Shown here: piece after piece, positions 1 through 8,170 of the stretch | Position numbering within the stretch: the stretch's first letter is position 1 | Layout: the number at the start of each line of letters is the position of its first letter | Origin: Calditrichia bacterium | GTDB lineage: Bacteria; Calditrichota; Calditrichia; RBG-13-44-9; J075 | Reading direction: 5' to 3' | Length of the DNA: 64,000 nt | NCBI GenBank assembly: GCA_020635015.1 | Contig: JACKAP010000001.1 | Location: forward strand, 496,001 to 560,000 | Position numbers and translations under genes: made by a program | The notes under the pieces: generated by a model | What the model was told of the DNA's origin: nothing | The model's database searches: none | What the model saw: the letters and a program-made list of their open reading frames with translations, nothing else

Positions 1-86
1 GCGCCAGGGCCTCCAGCGGCATTTACTTCTACCGTATCACCACCGGATCATGGCAGGAAACCCGGAAGATGCTGTTGATTCAGTAG
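1..86 (+). CDS. C-terminal end of a secreted protein with a sorting/FlgD-like tail (partial)
   Basis: The window opens inside a reading frame (codons from position 3) that ends at the TAG at 84-86. Its last residues read S-G-I-Y-F-Y-R-I, then a short loop, then R-K-M-L-L-I-Q. This is the classic end of the type IX secretion sorting or FlgD-Ig-like domain (SGIYFYRL...KKMLLLK) found at the C-terminus of many exported FCB-group proteins. Only about 27 residues are visible, so the function of the protein cannot be told. It supports an envelope or extracellular location. Confidence 0.75.
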   Translation, partial: ARASSGIYFYRITTGSWQETRKMLLIQ

Positions 87-433
87 ATTCAATATGAATA
101 CAGGTTAAAGCAGAATAACGGTGACAATCCATGGCTAAATCATTTAATATTTGAAACTTGTAATCGGCAGTAATGATAAAAAACCACTGCAGGCAGGGAT
201 AAAAATCGGAGTGGCCTCTGAAAGACATCCCTGCTTTGCAGTGGCAATATGGTGAGTTGCTGTTTATTGCATGCTGGCGGTACCTCGCGTAAGCAATTTG
301 ATGGATAAATTTTGCCGAACTGAGCCTTCTGCCTTATGTCCATCAATTCTATGACTTGGTTGCGGTTCTGAAATCGGGGAATAATTAAATCAGCAACCTT
401 AAGAGTTTGTTAAAAAACAAGATAGGATAAATA
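87..433. other. AT-rich intergenic stretch, nothing recognised
   Basis: About 350 bp with lower GC than the bulk of the window. I find no convincing gene, RNA or repeat array. It leads into an equally AT-rich gene, so the two may have arrived together. The stretch before 434 contains a purine-rich AGGATAAATA that can serve as its ribosome binding site. Confidence 0.4.
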
Positions 434-1321
434 ATGAAAAGTCTGACGTTAACAATAAATTGGATTGTTATGGCTTGTTTCGTGATTTTTGGAAAAACTG
501 GCCAATCTGAGTGTGTATCATATACAAAAATCCAAAATAAAACAGAAGTACAAAAAGCAACTTTAACATATGATGAAGAAGGAAATTTGCTTGAAGAAAT
601 AGGCTTTTTTTCTGCAACTCCTCAAGACAAATATATTTCTACCTATAATAAAATTGGTAAAATTTCAAAAAAAATCACTTATAGTAACGGAGAAGAATTT
701 GGACTTCAAACCTTCACTTATAATAGTGCTGCTCAACTCATAAAAAGAGTGTCAAATAGAATAACTACGGGTGAAATAACAGCAATAGATTATTACAACT
801 TTGATTCACTTGGAAATATTCTTAGTGAATTGTATTATGTTAGAGATAACTCGATTAATGATACCATCCTGGTTAAGAGTATTCTTTACTCCTATGAGAA
901 CGAACTTAATCTTAAAAAGGAAACAAAGACCTGGGATTGGAGAAAGAAAGTATTTATTACAACTAGCGTTATTAACAAATATGATGTAGCCGGAAATAAT
1001 ATTGAAACGCGAGAATACGGGAAGGATAAAAACCTTATTTCAATTGTGGAAAAAAAATATGGGAAAGAGGGGTTATTAATAGAGTCAAAATTCTACAATC
1101 CTCCATTTGCAAGTGGCAAGCCTTTATCAAAGCCGAATGTTGAAGAATATTTGTATAATAAAGATGGAAAATTGATAAAGAAAATCGTCAAATACGGCCT
1201 TGAGATATTTCAAAGGAGCAAAAAGTTTGATACATATACGTTTGAATATTCAGATGACGGAAAGTTGGTCCGTGAATCTTCTATAAACTTCACTGGAAGA
1301 GATTTGGTTAATTGCTTGTAA
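434..1321 (+). CDS. AT-rich exported protein with YD/RHS-like repeats
   Basis: A 295-residue protein of unknown function. The N-terminus has a hydrophobic stretch (about residues 7-20, ITINWIVMACFVIF-like) fitting a signal peptide or anchor. The rest is a run of about nine degenerate units of the form Y-x-x-x-G-x-L-x-x-E (for example YDEEGNLLEE, YNKDGKLIKK, YSDDGKLVRE), as in the YD/RHS-repeat shell and in exported toxin-like proteins. No toxin domain follows; the protein ends after the last repeat. Base composition is far more AT-rich than its neighbours and changes abruptly near 1340-1380, which suggests recent acquisition. Its last 10 bases overlap an alternative upstream ATG (1312) of the next gene. 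Confidence 0.6.
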   Translation: MKSLTLTINWIVMACFVIFGKTGQSECVSYTKIQNKTEVQKATLTYDEEGNLLEEIGFFSATPQDKYISTYNKIGKISKKITYSNGEEFGLQTFTYNSAAQLIKRVSNRITTGEITAIDYYNFDSLGNILSELYYVRDNSINDTILVKSILYSYENELNLKKETKTWDWRKKVFITTSVINKYDVAGNNIETREYGKDKNLISIVEKKYGKEGLLIESKFYNPPFASGKPLSKPNVEEYLYNKDGKLIKKIVKYGLEIFQRSKKFDTYTFEYSDDGKLVRESSINFTGRDLVNCL

Positions 1322-1395
1322 CCTGCTTTCCTGCTATATTCTCATCTTTAGCATCCACATGCGGAAATTTGCGATTCACTCAGGCAGGAGCAGGT

Positions 1396-2541
1396 TTGCA
1401 GGATACTCCCCTCGATTTGTTATGGCCGCTGGCGATCGGCACGCTGGCGATGGTGGGCTTGATCGTGCTGTTTATGGTCGGTGCGGTGCTGGGCAACCGC
1501 CGGCTGCGCCGCCAGCACCGCCTGGTCAGCACCATCCTGGAAGGCAGTCCCGCCCTGATCCTGGCGGTTAACCGCGCGGGACAGGTGGTGGAGTTTAACC
1601 GGGCCTGCGAGACGGTCACCGGCTACCGCGCCGGGGAGATCCGGGGAAAGGCGATCACGACCTGCCGTTCTGGTCGCCGCTGCCCGAGGTATGGCGCACG
1701 CATAGCGGCAGCGGATTTGCCCCGCTGTCCCGGTTCAGCGGCTACATCACCGCCAAAGACGGCACCCGCCGCTTCATCGACTGGCAGTTCGCCGAACTGC
1801 AGGGCGAGAACGGGGCGGTGCGGCTTGCAGATCGGTTCCGGGCTGGAGATGACCGCCCAGAAGATCGCCGAGGAAAAGATGCTGGCCTATCAGGCCCAGC
1901 TGGGCCGCCTCTCCTCCCAGATGACCCGGGCAGAGGAGAAAGAACGGCGCAACATTGCCGGCGAACTGCACGACGGCATCAGCCAGACCCTGGCGGCGGT
2001 CAGCCTGGAGCTCAGCCTGATCTGGAAACGGGCGGCGGGCAGCGATCTGCAGCCGCCACTGGGCGCAGTGCAGGAGCTGATCCGCGATGTCATCCGCGCC
2101 ACCCGCACCCTGATGTATGAGCTGATCCCGCGCATCCTGTACGAACGCGGTTTCCTGGCGGCGATCGAATGGCTCTGCGAACGGATGAGCGCGCGCTACG
2201 GCCTGCCGATCCAATGCCGGGATGACGGTGCGCCCAAACCGCTGAGCGAAAATATGGCGATCTTCCTCTTCAAGGCGGTGCGGGAACTGCTGATCAATGT
2301 CGGCAAACATGCCGGTGCCGGAAGGGCGGAGGTAGACCTGCGCCGGGTGGGAGACGAGATCGTGATCACCGTCAGCGATGACGGCTGCGGGTTTGATCCC
2401 GGAAAGCCGCTGGATCCGGATAATCTCGAAGGCGGCTTCGGTCTCTACAGCATCCGCGAACGCCTGGATTATCATGGGGCAAACATGACGGTCGATTCCG
2501 CACCGGGCCATGGCGCCCGCATCGCATCACCGCCCCACTGA
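1396..2541 (+). CDS. PAS-containing NarL/DegS-type sensor histidine kinase (internally frameshifted)
   Basis: The protein senses an unknown signal and phosphorylates the regulator encoded next (2658). Order: one membrane segment (LLWPLAIGTLAMVGLIVLFM), a PAS domain (ILEGSPALILAVNRAG...GYRAGEI), a HisKA_3 dimerisation box (GELHDGISQTL, phospho-His in HDG) and a HATPase_c domain (ELLINVGKHA; DDGCGFD; GGFGLYSIRERL). I prefer the TTG at 1396 because AGGAG lies 5 nt upstream and GC content rises there; an ATG at 1312 is in frame but overlaps the AT-rich gene. Between about 1648 and 1825 the PAS sequence (HDLPFWSPLPEVW, YITAKDGTRRFIDW) is found one frame over. One base therefore seems missing near 1648 and one extra near 1825. 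The end may also be shifted, because I-T-A-P-L, the usual tail, is readable in another frame near 2525. Confidence 0.8.
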   Translation: MQDTPLDLLWPLAIGTLAMVGLIVLFMVGAVLGNRRLRRQHRLVSTILEGSPALILAVNRAGQVVEFNRACETVTGYRAGEIRGKAITTCRSGRRCPRYGARIAAADLPRCPGSAATSPPKTAPAASSTGSSPNCRARTGRCGLQIGSGLEMTAQKIAEEKMLAYQAQLGRLSSQMTRAEEKERRNIAGELHDGISQTLAAVSLELSLIWKRAAGSDLQPPLGAVQELIRDVIRATRTLMYELIPRILYERGFLAAIEWLCERMSARYGLPIQCRDDGAPKPLSENMAIFLFKAVRELLINVGKHAGAGRAEVDLRRVGDEIVITVSDDGCGFDPGKPLDPDNLEGGFGLYSIRERLDYHGANMTVDSAPGHGARIASPPH

Positions 2542-2645
2542 TAACCGGGTGATGATCGGTGACTGGGTATTGATCGGTGGTCGCCGATCACGATAACCCG
2601 CTGACAACCGATCACGATAACTGACAACTGATAACTGATAACCCC
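2539..2645. repeat. Degenerate ACTGATA/ACTGACA heptad array
   Basis: The spacer between kinase and regulator consists of degenerate repeats: GATCACGATAAC-like units, then a clean run of 7-bp units ACTGACA, ACTGATA, ACTGATA (about 2620-2642). The kinase stop codon TGA (2539-2541) lies inside a first ACTGATA copy. The same family recurs at 8094-8127, 15650-15691, 48505-48553 and 52062-52099. Confidence 0.7.
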
Positions 2646-2657
2646 AAAAGGTGCCCT

Positions 2658-3308
2658 ATGAAAACCACCCTCTTATTGGTCGAAGATCATCACCTGGTGC
2701 GCCAGGGAATCCATGCCTTGCTGAAAGAGCCGCCGGAGATGGAAGTGGTCGGCGAGGCCGCAGACGGGCGCACCGCCCTGCAGCTCGCCGGCGAGTGCCG
2801 CCCGGATGTGGTGATCATGGATATCAGCATTCCCAAACTCAACGGGATCGATGCCACCCGGCATATCAAGGATCTCAATCCCCGCATCAAGGTACTGGCG
2901 CTTTCCATGGATTCCGACCCGCTGGTGGTACGGCGGATGCTGCTGGCCGGCGCCGACGGTTATCTGCTGAAAGAGTGTATGGCCGATGAGCTGGTGGCAG
3001 CCATCCGCGCCCTTCGCGAAGGCAAAAAATTTCTCAGCGCCGACATCAGCGGGGTGGTGGTGGACGACTACCTGGATGCGCTCAGCGGCCGGAGGATGAT
3101 GCCGGAGGAAAAGCTGACCCTGCGGGAACGGGAGGTGCTGCAACTGCTGGCGGAAGAGCATTCGATCAAGGAAATCGCCGCGATGCTGAACATCAGCGAC
3201 CGCACCGTCGATTCCCACAAGCGCAAGGCGATGGAAAAGCTCGGCATCTACACCCTCGTCGGCCTGATCAAATATGCCATCCGCAATAAACTGACCACGC
3301 TGGGTTGA
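2658..3308 (+). CDS. NarL/FixJ-family response regulator
   Basis: A 216-residue transcription regulator: receiver domain (about 1-120) with the acidic pocket E9-D10, the phospho-acceptor D55 in VVIMDISIPK and the conserved Lys in LLKE, then a LuxR-type helix-turn-helix (about 148-210; LTLREREVLQLLAEEHSIKEIAAMLNI split over two helices, with the TVDSHK recognition region). It is the partner of the kinase at 1396, 116 bp upstream on the same strand. The domain is full length for the family. AAAAGG precedes the ATG. The target genes cannot be read from the sequence. Confidence 0.95.
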   Translation: MKTTLLLVEDHHLVRQGIHALLKEPPEMEVVGEAADGRTALQLAGECRPDVVIMDISIPKLNGIDATRHIKDLNPRIKVLALSMDSDPLVVRRMLLAGADGYLLKECMADELVAAIRALREGKKFLSADISGVVVDDYLDALSGRRMMPEEKLTLREREVLQLLAEEHSIKEIAAMLNISDRTVDSHKRKAMEKLGIYTLVGLIKYAIRNKLTTLG

Positions 3309-3352
3309 TGCGAATGCGGATTGCGGAATTGTTGCGAATGCGGATTGCGGTT
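3309..3352. repeat. GAATGCG/GATTGCG heptad array
   Basis: Begins 3 nt after the regulator's stop codon: GAATGCG, GATTGCG, GAATTGT, then again GAATGCG, GATTGCG. The same 7-bp family forms the C-terminus and stop of the DUF885 gene at 46012-46046, and appears reversed as CGCACTC units at 48595-48690. Confidence 0.7.
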
Positions 3353-3353
3353 T

Positions 3354-3476
3354 GCATGGGGCAAGGCGCATGGGGCATGGTGTATTACAGTGCGGGTGTC
3401 GAGACATGCGATTGTACATTACGGCGCCATGCCCCATGCATGCAATTAAATTTTATACTGTGCTCAGTATGAGCGA
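3354..3476 (+). repeat. 120-145 bp palindromic element, copy 1
   Basis: Left arm of 7-bp units CATGGGG, CAAGGCG, CATGGGG (3354-3380), a core of about 45 nt containing GTGCGGGTGTCG and CATTACGGCG, then a right arm CCATGCCCCATGC (3427-3439). It ends in an AT-rich tail and CTCAGTATGAGCGA. Arms and core can fold into one long hairpin. Other copies: 4301-4446, 27915-28047, 54403-54492 and 57271-57405. Confidence 0.8.
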
Positions 3477-3491
3477 TTTAAATTAATTCCC

Positions 3492-3512
3492 CTTCGCCCT
3501 TCGCCCTTCGCA
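3492..3512. repeat. CTTCGCC heptad array (short)
   Basis: Three 7-bp units CTTCGCC, CTTCGCC, CTTCGCA in the spacer between copy 1 of the palindromic element and the end of the next gene on the minus strand. A related GCTCTTC array ends the phosphatase gene at 61443. Confidence 0.65.
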
Positions 3513-3545
3513 TTCTATACCAGTTGTTCCGCATCCGCCGCTGGT

Positions 3546-4249
3546 TCAACCCGGTCTTCCCGGGGAGCGGCACAGCATGGCGGCGGTGAAGGCGAGATTG
3601 CGGAGAATGTTGAACCCGACATGAAACTGCCAGACCAAAGCCTGCACCGGGCTGTTCGCCAGGAATCCCTGGGCGAATATAAAGATGTTGCCCCCAAAAT
3701 AAAGCAACGCGCCCAGCGCTACCCAGAAACGGTAATCGCGACTCAGCACAATTGCGGATTGACTGCCAGGCGGTAAAGCATGTATCCGGCGATCAGCGCC
3801 AGGATGATGGCGGCAATGGCGCGGCTGTAGTTGAGCTGCCCCGGCGCCGACTCGTTCACCGCCAGATTGATCAGCAGCCAGACACACCAGAAAACCGGGA
3901 TGCTCCAGCGCAGGTATTTCCGGCGGTTTGGGTTGGCTTCCCAGAACGAGAAGATCAGCATCAGCAGGCTGAATTCGCTCAACGTCAGCAGGTGGATCAG
4001 CCAGCCGTTGGGTTCCCGGAAAAAGGCATATCCGAGCGCGGTCATCTCGCACAGCATGTCGATCAGGCACAGCAGCAGCAGCGCCTGCTTGCCGCGGGTG
4101 AACAGCCGGCCAGCCCGGAAGGCGGCGGCCAGCGGCAAGAAACTCGATATCCAGGAGATATGAATGATGCCGGGCGCCTGCGCCAGGAAAGCGGCCAACT
4201 TCTCAAACACTGCCCGGAATATATGCGGAAAATAGATGATTGTGTTCAT
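3546..4249 (-). pseudogene. Multi-pass membrane protein of unknown function, frameshifted
   Basis: The reading from 4249 gives a hydrophobic protein with about five membrane segments (WISSFLPLAAAF, QALLLLCLIDML, LTLSEFSLLMLIFSF, WSIPVFWCVWLLINL, AIAAIILALIAGYML). It stops at about 3743. The continuation (VLSRDYRFWVALGALLYFGG..., then FHVGFNILRNLAFTAAML) lies one frame over and ends at 3546, so there is one indel near 3750-3758. Joined, it is about 234 residues with seven likely segments, resembling the uncharacterised 7-TM proteins common in Bacteroidota. A second shift may exist near 3575, since a plausible charged tail ending at 3515 is also readable. It lies downstream of, and on the same strand as, the duplicated-domain gene at 4522-5207, so they may form a unit split by a palindromic element. 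Confidence 0.55.
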
Positions 4250-4300
4250 AGGAGACCATTTTAAAGAAGAAGGGGTTAATATCCAATACGGAATTGTTTT

Positions 4301-4446
4301 TCGCTCATACCGAGCGCAGTGTAAAATTTAATGCATGTGGCATGTGGCATGTGGCATGTGGCATGGCGCCGTAATGTGCAATCGCATGTCTCGACACCCG
4401 CACTGCAATACACCATGCCCCATGCCCCATGCGCCTTGCCCCATGC
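4301..4446 (-). repeat. Palindromic element, copy 2 (reverse orientation)
   Basis: Reverse complement of the element at 3354, from TCGCTCATACCGAGCG through the AT-rich tail, an arm expanded to four 7-bp units GCATGTG, the conserved core (GCGCCGTAATGTGC, CGACACCCGCACTG) and the other arm CCATGCCCCATGC. The arm units differ from the other copies (CATGTGG instead of CATGGGG) while keeping the 7-bp period. It separates the two disrupted genes on either side. Confidence 0.8.
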
Positions 4447-4521
4447 AAAAGTTCTCCCCATTCACCCATTCACAATTTTTACCCCCGGGCAGGCACGCCA
4501 ACCTGCCCGGGATTTGATGAA

Positions 4522-5207
4522 TCACGCGGCGAGTTTCCCGCTATATGCGATTTCCGCCTCCTCCGGGAACGGCAGGCGTTCGGCGCTGTTAAGCAGATTG
4601 ATATCCGCGCAGAACGGGGGGCAGAGCATCGACAGGTCCAGCAGCACCCCGTCCAGCAGGTCGCGCCCGGCGCTATCGACGCCCAGCAGCACGATGACCG
4701 GCTTTGCCGTCGTCTTCCTGCCCGAAGTAATAGCGCGCGCCGATGCACTCCGGCTGCGCCAGCAGCTTCTTCAAAGCAGCTTTCCCGAAGTAGCCCCCGA
4801 TCACCGCCCTTTCAGCGGCGCTGCGGCGGTAGCGCCGGGTCATTTGCGCCGCTGCGGCCAGGGAGACGGTATGATCGGCTTCGGCGGCGCTCACCTGCCC
4901 GTAACGGTTGTGCGGATCGCGCAGGGCCAGCAGCAGCGCGGCGGCATCGAGCAGATCGTTGCGGTTTTCATCGACCCCCACCAGGACCAACCGGCGGGCA
5001 CCGGCCATCCGCGTCGATCCCGTAATAATAGCGGATACCCACCGCCGAATCCTGCGCCAGCAGACTCTGCAGCGCCGCCTTCCCGATAAAACCGCCCCAA
5101 TCGGCATCCACGTCGGCATGCCGGCGGTAATTTTTCGTGAGCAGATTGACCGTCGCCAGGGTGATGGCATGGTCTTCCAGTCCGGTTAACTTGACACATT
5201 TTTCCAT
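4522..5207 (-). pseudogene. Tandem-duplicated small-domain protein, two frameshifts
   Basis: Starts at ATG 5207 with a good AAGGAG 5 nt upstream. Three frames must be joined: the first runs to about 5004, the second to about 4705, the third ends at the TGA at 4522-4524, giving about 227 residues. The product holds two copies of one roughly 75-residue domain. Copy 1: HAITLATVNLLTKNYRR, FIGKAALQSLLAQ, GIRYYYGIDADG, LVLVGVDENRNDLLD. Copy 2: HTVSLAAAAQMTRRYRR, YFGKAALKKLLAQ, GARYYFGQEDDG, VIVLLGVDSAGRDLLD. A tail with CPPFC follows. The pattern matches an uncharacterised family of about 130-residue single-domain proteins in Bacteroidota. Both shifts are one extra base and fall just after the equivalent DADG/EDDG in each copy. 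The cellular role is unknown. Confidence 0.6.
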
Positions 5208-5598
5208 GACTTGCTCCTTATCGATTAATGTTGGATGGTTTTGTGGGTAACCTGTGCTGCCGGCAGTTGCGGTTACTGGGTTGCTAATCACAATTGTGGT
5301 GCCAACCGGAAGGATGGAAAAAAATGCCGGATAAAAAAAGCGCTATTTATTTTAAAATCAATTTCTTAAATTTGATCACTGTTTTTCCCTGAAACGCCAG
5401 CGATCATGATGGCCTCCCAGGCATCAGCATCGTTCAATGATGGGAAACGGGCTGATTAACTGATGTGACAATGGCAGTTTGTATCACATTCTGAAAATCA
5501 TCAAAAAAGAAGATTTTTGTTGCCTTGTGCACAATTGCATTAATATTCGATAGTTAAATAAAGCATTTTTCTGTTAATACGAGGCTGACGGGCTGAAC
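5208..5598. other. Intergenic region between divergent genes
   Basis: About 390 bp between the divergently read genes at 5207 and 5599. It is AT-rich compared with its surroundings and should hold promoters for both directions. I cannot point to a convincing -35/-10 pair, operator or repeat. The start at 5599 lacks a clear Shine-Dalgarno sequence (only GAGG about 15 nt upstream). Confidence 0.35.
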
Positions 5599-6696
5599 AT
5601 GGCGATAATGCTGACCGCCAAACATGGCAATGAAAACCAGAGCAAAGAATTCCTCTATCATTTCCTGTGGTCGAAGTTGTCGGATCAGTTTTATATCTGG
5701 CACGATCTGATCCTGCCGCGGATCGAGCAATCGGTCGATTTTGCCATACTGCATCCCAATTACGGGATGTGGATTCTGGCGGTTAAAGATTGGTCGATCC
5801 AGGAAATCAAGGGCGGTAACCAGAAAGATTGTCTGCTGAGCAGCGAAGGCCGGGAAAGCACCGTGCGGAATCCAGTGCGGGAAGCCTACGAAAAAGCGGT
5901 GACGGTCAAGATCCTGATGGAAAAACTCCCATTTTGATCAACAAGGAGAGCGCTTCCGGCGAAAAACTCTATTTTGCCATCCACCATCTGGCGATATTTT
6001 CCAACATCACCGCCGAAGCGCTGAAGCTGCGCCAGCTATGGGATACCTTTCCGGAAAATCATGTCATCACCGCGGATATTATCCGCAATCCCCTGGCGGA
6101 TCGATACGGCGGTGGAGAACATTTTTATCCGCAAACGGGAGCCGGTCTTTATCAATGCTTTTGGATTGAACCGCTCGCAGTTGGCGGCGATTCGCAAGCT
6201 GTTCAGCTATTCCGGAAAGCATGCCGCGCCGGAAGCGCCGGCGGAGCAACCGGCCGCTCCTCAGCCGGAGGCGGTGCCGGACCGCGCGGATGTCCCCGCG
6301 GATACGGCTGCTGAGATTCCCGCTGAACCCGCGGTGGAGACGGACATGGACACGCCGCCCGAGGAGATCCCGCTGACAGCACCTTCCACCGTGGAAATGG
6401 CTGCGGATGCCGAGGAAGAACGTCCGGAACGGGTCATCATTCGCTATCATGATCAAGAGCGCGATGCCGATGATGAAGATGACCGGCCGGCCCGCCCCCG
6501 GCAAAAACCGGCCGAAGCAATGGCGGATGAGGCGTCGGAAATTCCTGATGAAACGCCAGCGCCACCGGACACGGAAACCGCACCGGACACGGCCGAGGCC
6601 TCAAAATCCGCCAAACCGGGGGTTGATCTCAACAAATTAATCGTATACATTATGAAACATAATGAACTGATCCTGCAACGAATGTGGGAAAGATAA
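5599..6696 (+). pseudogene. NERD-domain protein with acidic proline-rich tail, paired frameshifts
   Basis: The N-terminal domain (GNENQSKEFLYHFLW, VDFAILHPNYGMWILAVKDW) matches the NERD nuclease-related domain, including the D-x-x-x-x-HP and V-K-D-W positions of its nuclease-like core. The frame breaks near 5930; the continuation (LINKESASGEKLYFAIHHL) is one frame over and returns to the original frame near 6095-6105 (VENIFIRKREPVFINAFG). The two shifts cancel, so the whole would be 365 residues. From about residue 210 the protein is a long Glu/Pro/Ala-rich tail, probably disordered, ending in a short helix (LNKLIVYIMKHNELIL). The next gene starts 2 nt after its stop, so the three genes 5599-8095 form an operon. 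Confidence 0.6.
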
Positions 6697-6698
6697 CG

Positions 6699-7640
6699 AT
6701 GGAAAATAACGACACCCAACAGCAGTTTGCCGAAACCGCCCGGCTCCTCAATGAGCTGCAGAAGCAGTTGATGCGCTACAAAACCGCCCTGGACAGCATC
6801 GACGGCGCCTCGACAGCAACCCAGAATGCCGCCGCAGAAATCGCCAAATTGTCGGCGATCTTCACCGAACTGACCCGCGCCCAGGCGGGACTGCAGAAAA
6901 GTTTCGAAGATACCCGCCGGGTGCTGCTGACCACTCAGCAAAAAGCCGAACAATTGCGCCGGGATCTCGATCAACTCGGCAAGAGCTTTGCCGATAACAT
7001 GAGCGCCAGCATGCGCGGGAAAGCCAGCGATTTCGATTCGAAGTTTGAACGGGCTTTCCTGGCCTACAACAAGTCGATCGGGCAGGAGATCCAGCGCCTG
7101 AAAGGGTTTATGATCGCCAATGTCGGCCTGATTTTTATCCTGTTGCTCCTTACCTTTTTCTTCCGCGGCGGCAGTAGCAGCGGGACAGAGGAGCCATCCC
7201 GGCCGATTGCCGAGCAGGGCCTGGATGCGCAACTGGATGAGATGGATGACGGCACCGACCTGGAGGCGCCGTCCCTGCCCCCGGCCGAAACGGAAAATGA
7301 GCCGTCCGGCACCACTACCCCGCCCCCACTGATGCTCACCGATACCAATATCAAAATCCAGATCCTCAACGGCTGCGGGATCGGAGGGGTGGCCTCAAAG
7401 TTTAAAAGCTTCCTGGAAGGAAAATCCTTTAAGGTCAGCAATACCGAAAATGCCGATAATTTTAATTATAGCAACACCCTTATTTACGTTAACGGTAACT
7501 TCTTCAACCAGGCGCGGGCGATCGCCGAGGAATTGCGGATTGATCCGAGCAATATTTCACCGGGCGATCTGAAGTGGAACAATTTTGACATCACCATTGT
7601 GCTGGGCAAGAACTACCAGAGCCTGGCGCCCTACCGGTAA
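6699..7640 (+). CDS. Coiled-coil membrane protein with LytR_C domain
   Basis: A 313-residue protein: long N-terminal coiled coil (about 1-130, rich in Gln, Ala and Leu, e.g. LLNELQKQLMRYK, TTQQKAEQLRRDL), one membrane helix (FMIANVGLIFILLLLTFFF), an acidic Pro-rich linker, and a C-terminal LytR_C-type domain (IKIQILNGCGIGGVASKF ... FNYSNTLIYVNG). LytR_C domains occur in envelope proteins, often at the end of LytR-CpsA-Psr enzymes; the enzyme itself is absent here. I choose ATG 6699 because GGGAAAG lies 6 nt upstream; a GTG at 6684 overlaps the NERD gene. The likely topology is coiled coil inside the cell and LytR_C domain in the periplasm. Function unknown. Confidence 0.75.
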   Translation: MENNDTQQQFAETARLLNELQKQLMRYKTALDSIDGASTATQNAAAEIAKLSAIFTELTRAQAGLQKSFEDTRRVLLTTQQKAEQLRRDLDQLGKSFADNMSASMRGKASDFDSKFERAFLAYNKSIGQEIQRLKGFMIANVGLIFILLLLTFFFRGGSSSGTEEPSRPIAEQGLDAQLDEMDDGTDLEAPSLPPAETENEPSGTTTPPPLMLTDTNIKIQILNGCGIGGVASKFKSFLEGKSFKVSNTENADNFNYSNTLIYVNGNFFNQARAIAEELRIDPSNISPGDLKWNNFDITIVLGKNYQSLAPYR

Positions 7641-7645
7641 GCCGT

Positions 7646-8095
7646 ATGGAATGGGTGAGAATCTCTTTCGGCACATTTTCCCTGAAAACCACCCGGGAAT
7701 GGCAATTCTTTCCGATTGAACGCTTCATCCTGGCCCGCCCCGATACCCGGGTGGGCTTGCTGAAGATCTCCCCGGCGGAAAATTCGCCGCAACTATCCCC
7801 GAGCGCAGATGATCTCTTCCGAAGCATGGAAAAGCTGATCGCCGCCACCCCGCTCTCCGCGCCGTTTGATGTACGGAAGCCGCAGAGCAACGACCCCTTA
7901 TTCGGCGCCGCCAGCTATAAAATCCACTCTAACCAGCAGGATTTTTTTACCCGAGCCTGGTTTCTGTCCCGCGACCGGCATATCACTTTCGCCACTTACG
8001 GATGTCCCTGGGCGACTTATCAAACCGATGCCGCGCAGCGGGAAATCTACCAATGCGAGCAGATGGTGCTGAGTATCCGGCATGAGGCGAGTTAG
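7646..8095 (+). CDS. Uncharacterised 149-residue protein
   Basis: Starts 5 nt after the previous stop, so it is third in the NERD/LytR_C operon. There is no signal peptide or membrane segment. The pattern (an amphipathic strand ending in W near residue 20, RVGLLKIS, then FTRAWFLSRDRHITFATYGCPW and a C-terminal E-Q-M-V-L-S-I) resembles small alpha/beta proteins of the DcrB/PsbP kind, but I cannot name a family with confidence. An ATG at 7646 follows the stop of its neighbour closely with no strong ribosome binding site, which fits translational coupling. The stop TAG at 8093-8095 runs straight into a CAGTTAT heptad array. Confidence 0.6.
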   Translation: MEWVRISFGTFSLKTTREWQFFPIERFILARPDTRVGLLKISPAENSPQLSPSADDLFRSMEKLIAATPLSAPFDVRKPQSNDPLFGAASYKIHSNQQDFFTRAWFLSRDRHITFATYGCPWATYQTDAAQREIYQCEQMVLSIRHEAS

Positions 8096-8127
8096 TTTTC
8101 AGTTATCAGTGTTCAGTCGTCAGTTCC
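8094..8127. repeat. CAGTTAT-family heptad array
   Basis: 7-bp units CAGTTAT, CAGTGTT, CAGTCGT, CAGTTCC directly after the stop codon at 8095. It is the reverse complement of the ACTGATA family seen at 2539-2645. Confidence 0.7.
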
Positions 8128-8170
8128 GCCAAGTAATCCATGATCAGCAATATTGATAAAAGGTCATCAC

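Noticed and set aside
4276..4525. Short His/Cys/Met-rich peptides (M-P-H-A-P-C-A-L-P-H type), also near 3400, 28000, 54450 and 57300
   Set aside because: They are translations of the palindromic element in various frames and recur wherever the element occurs.
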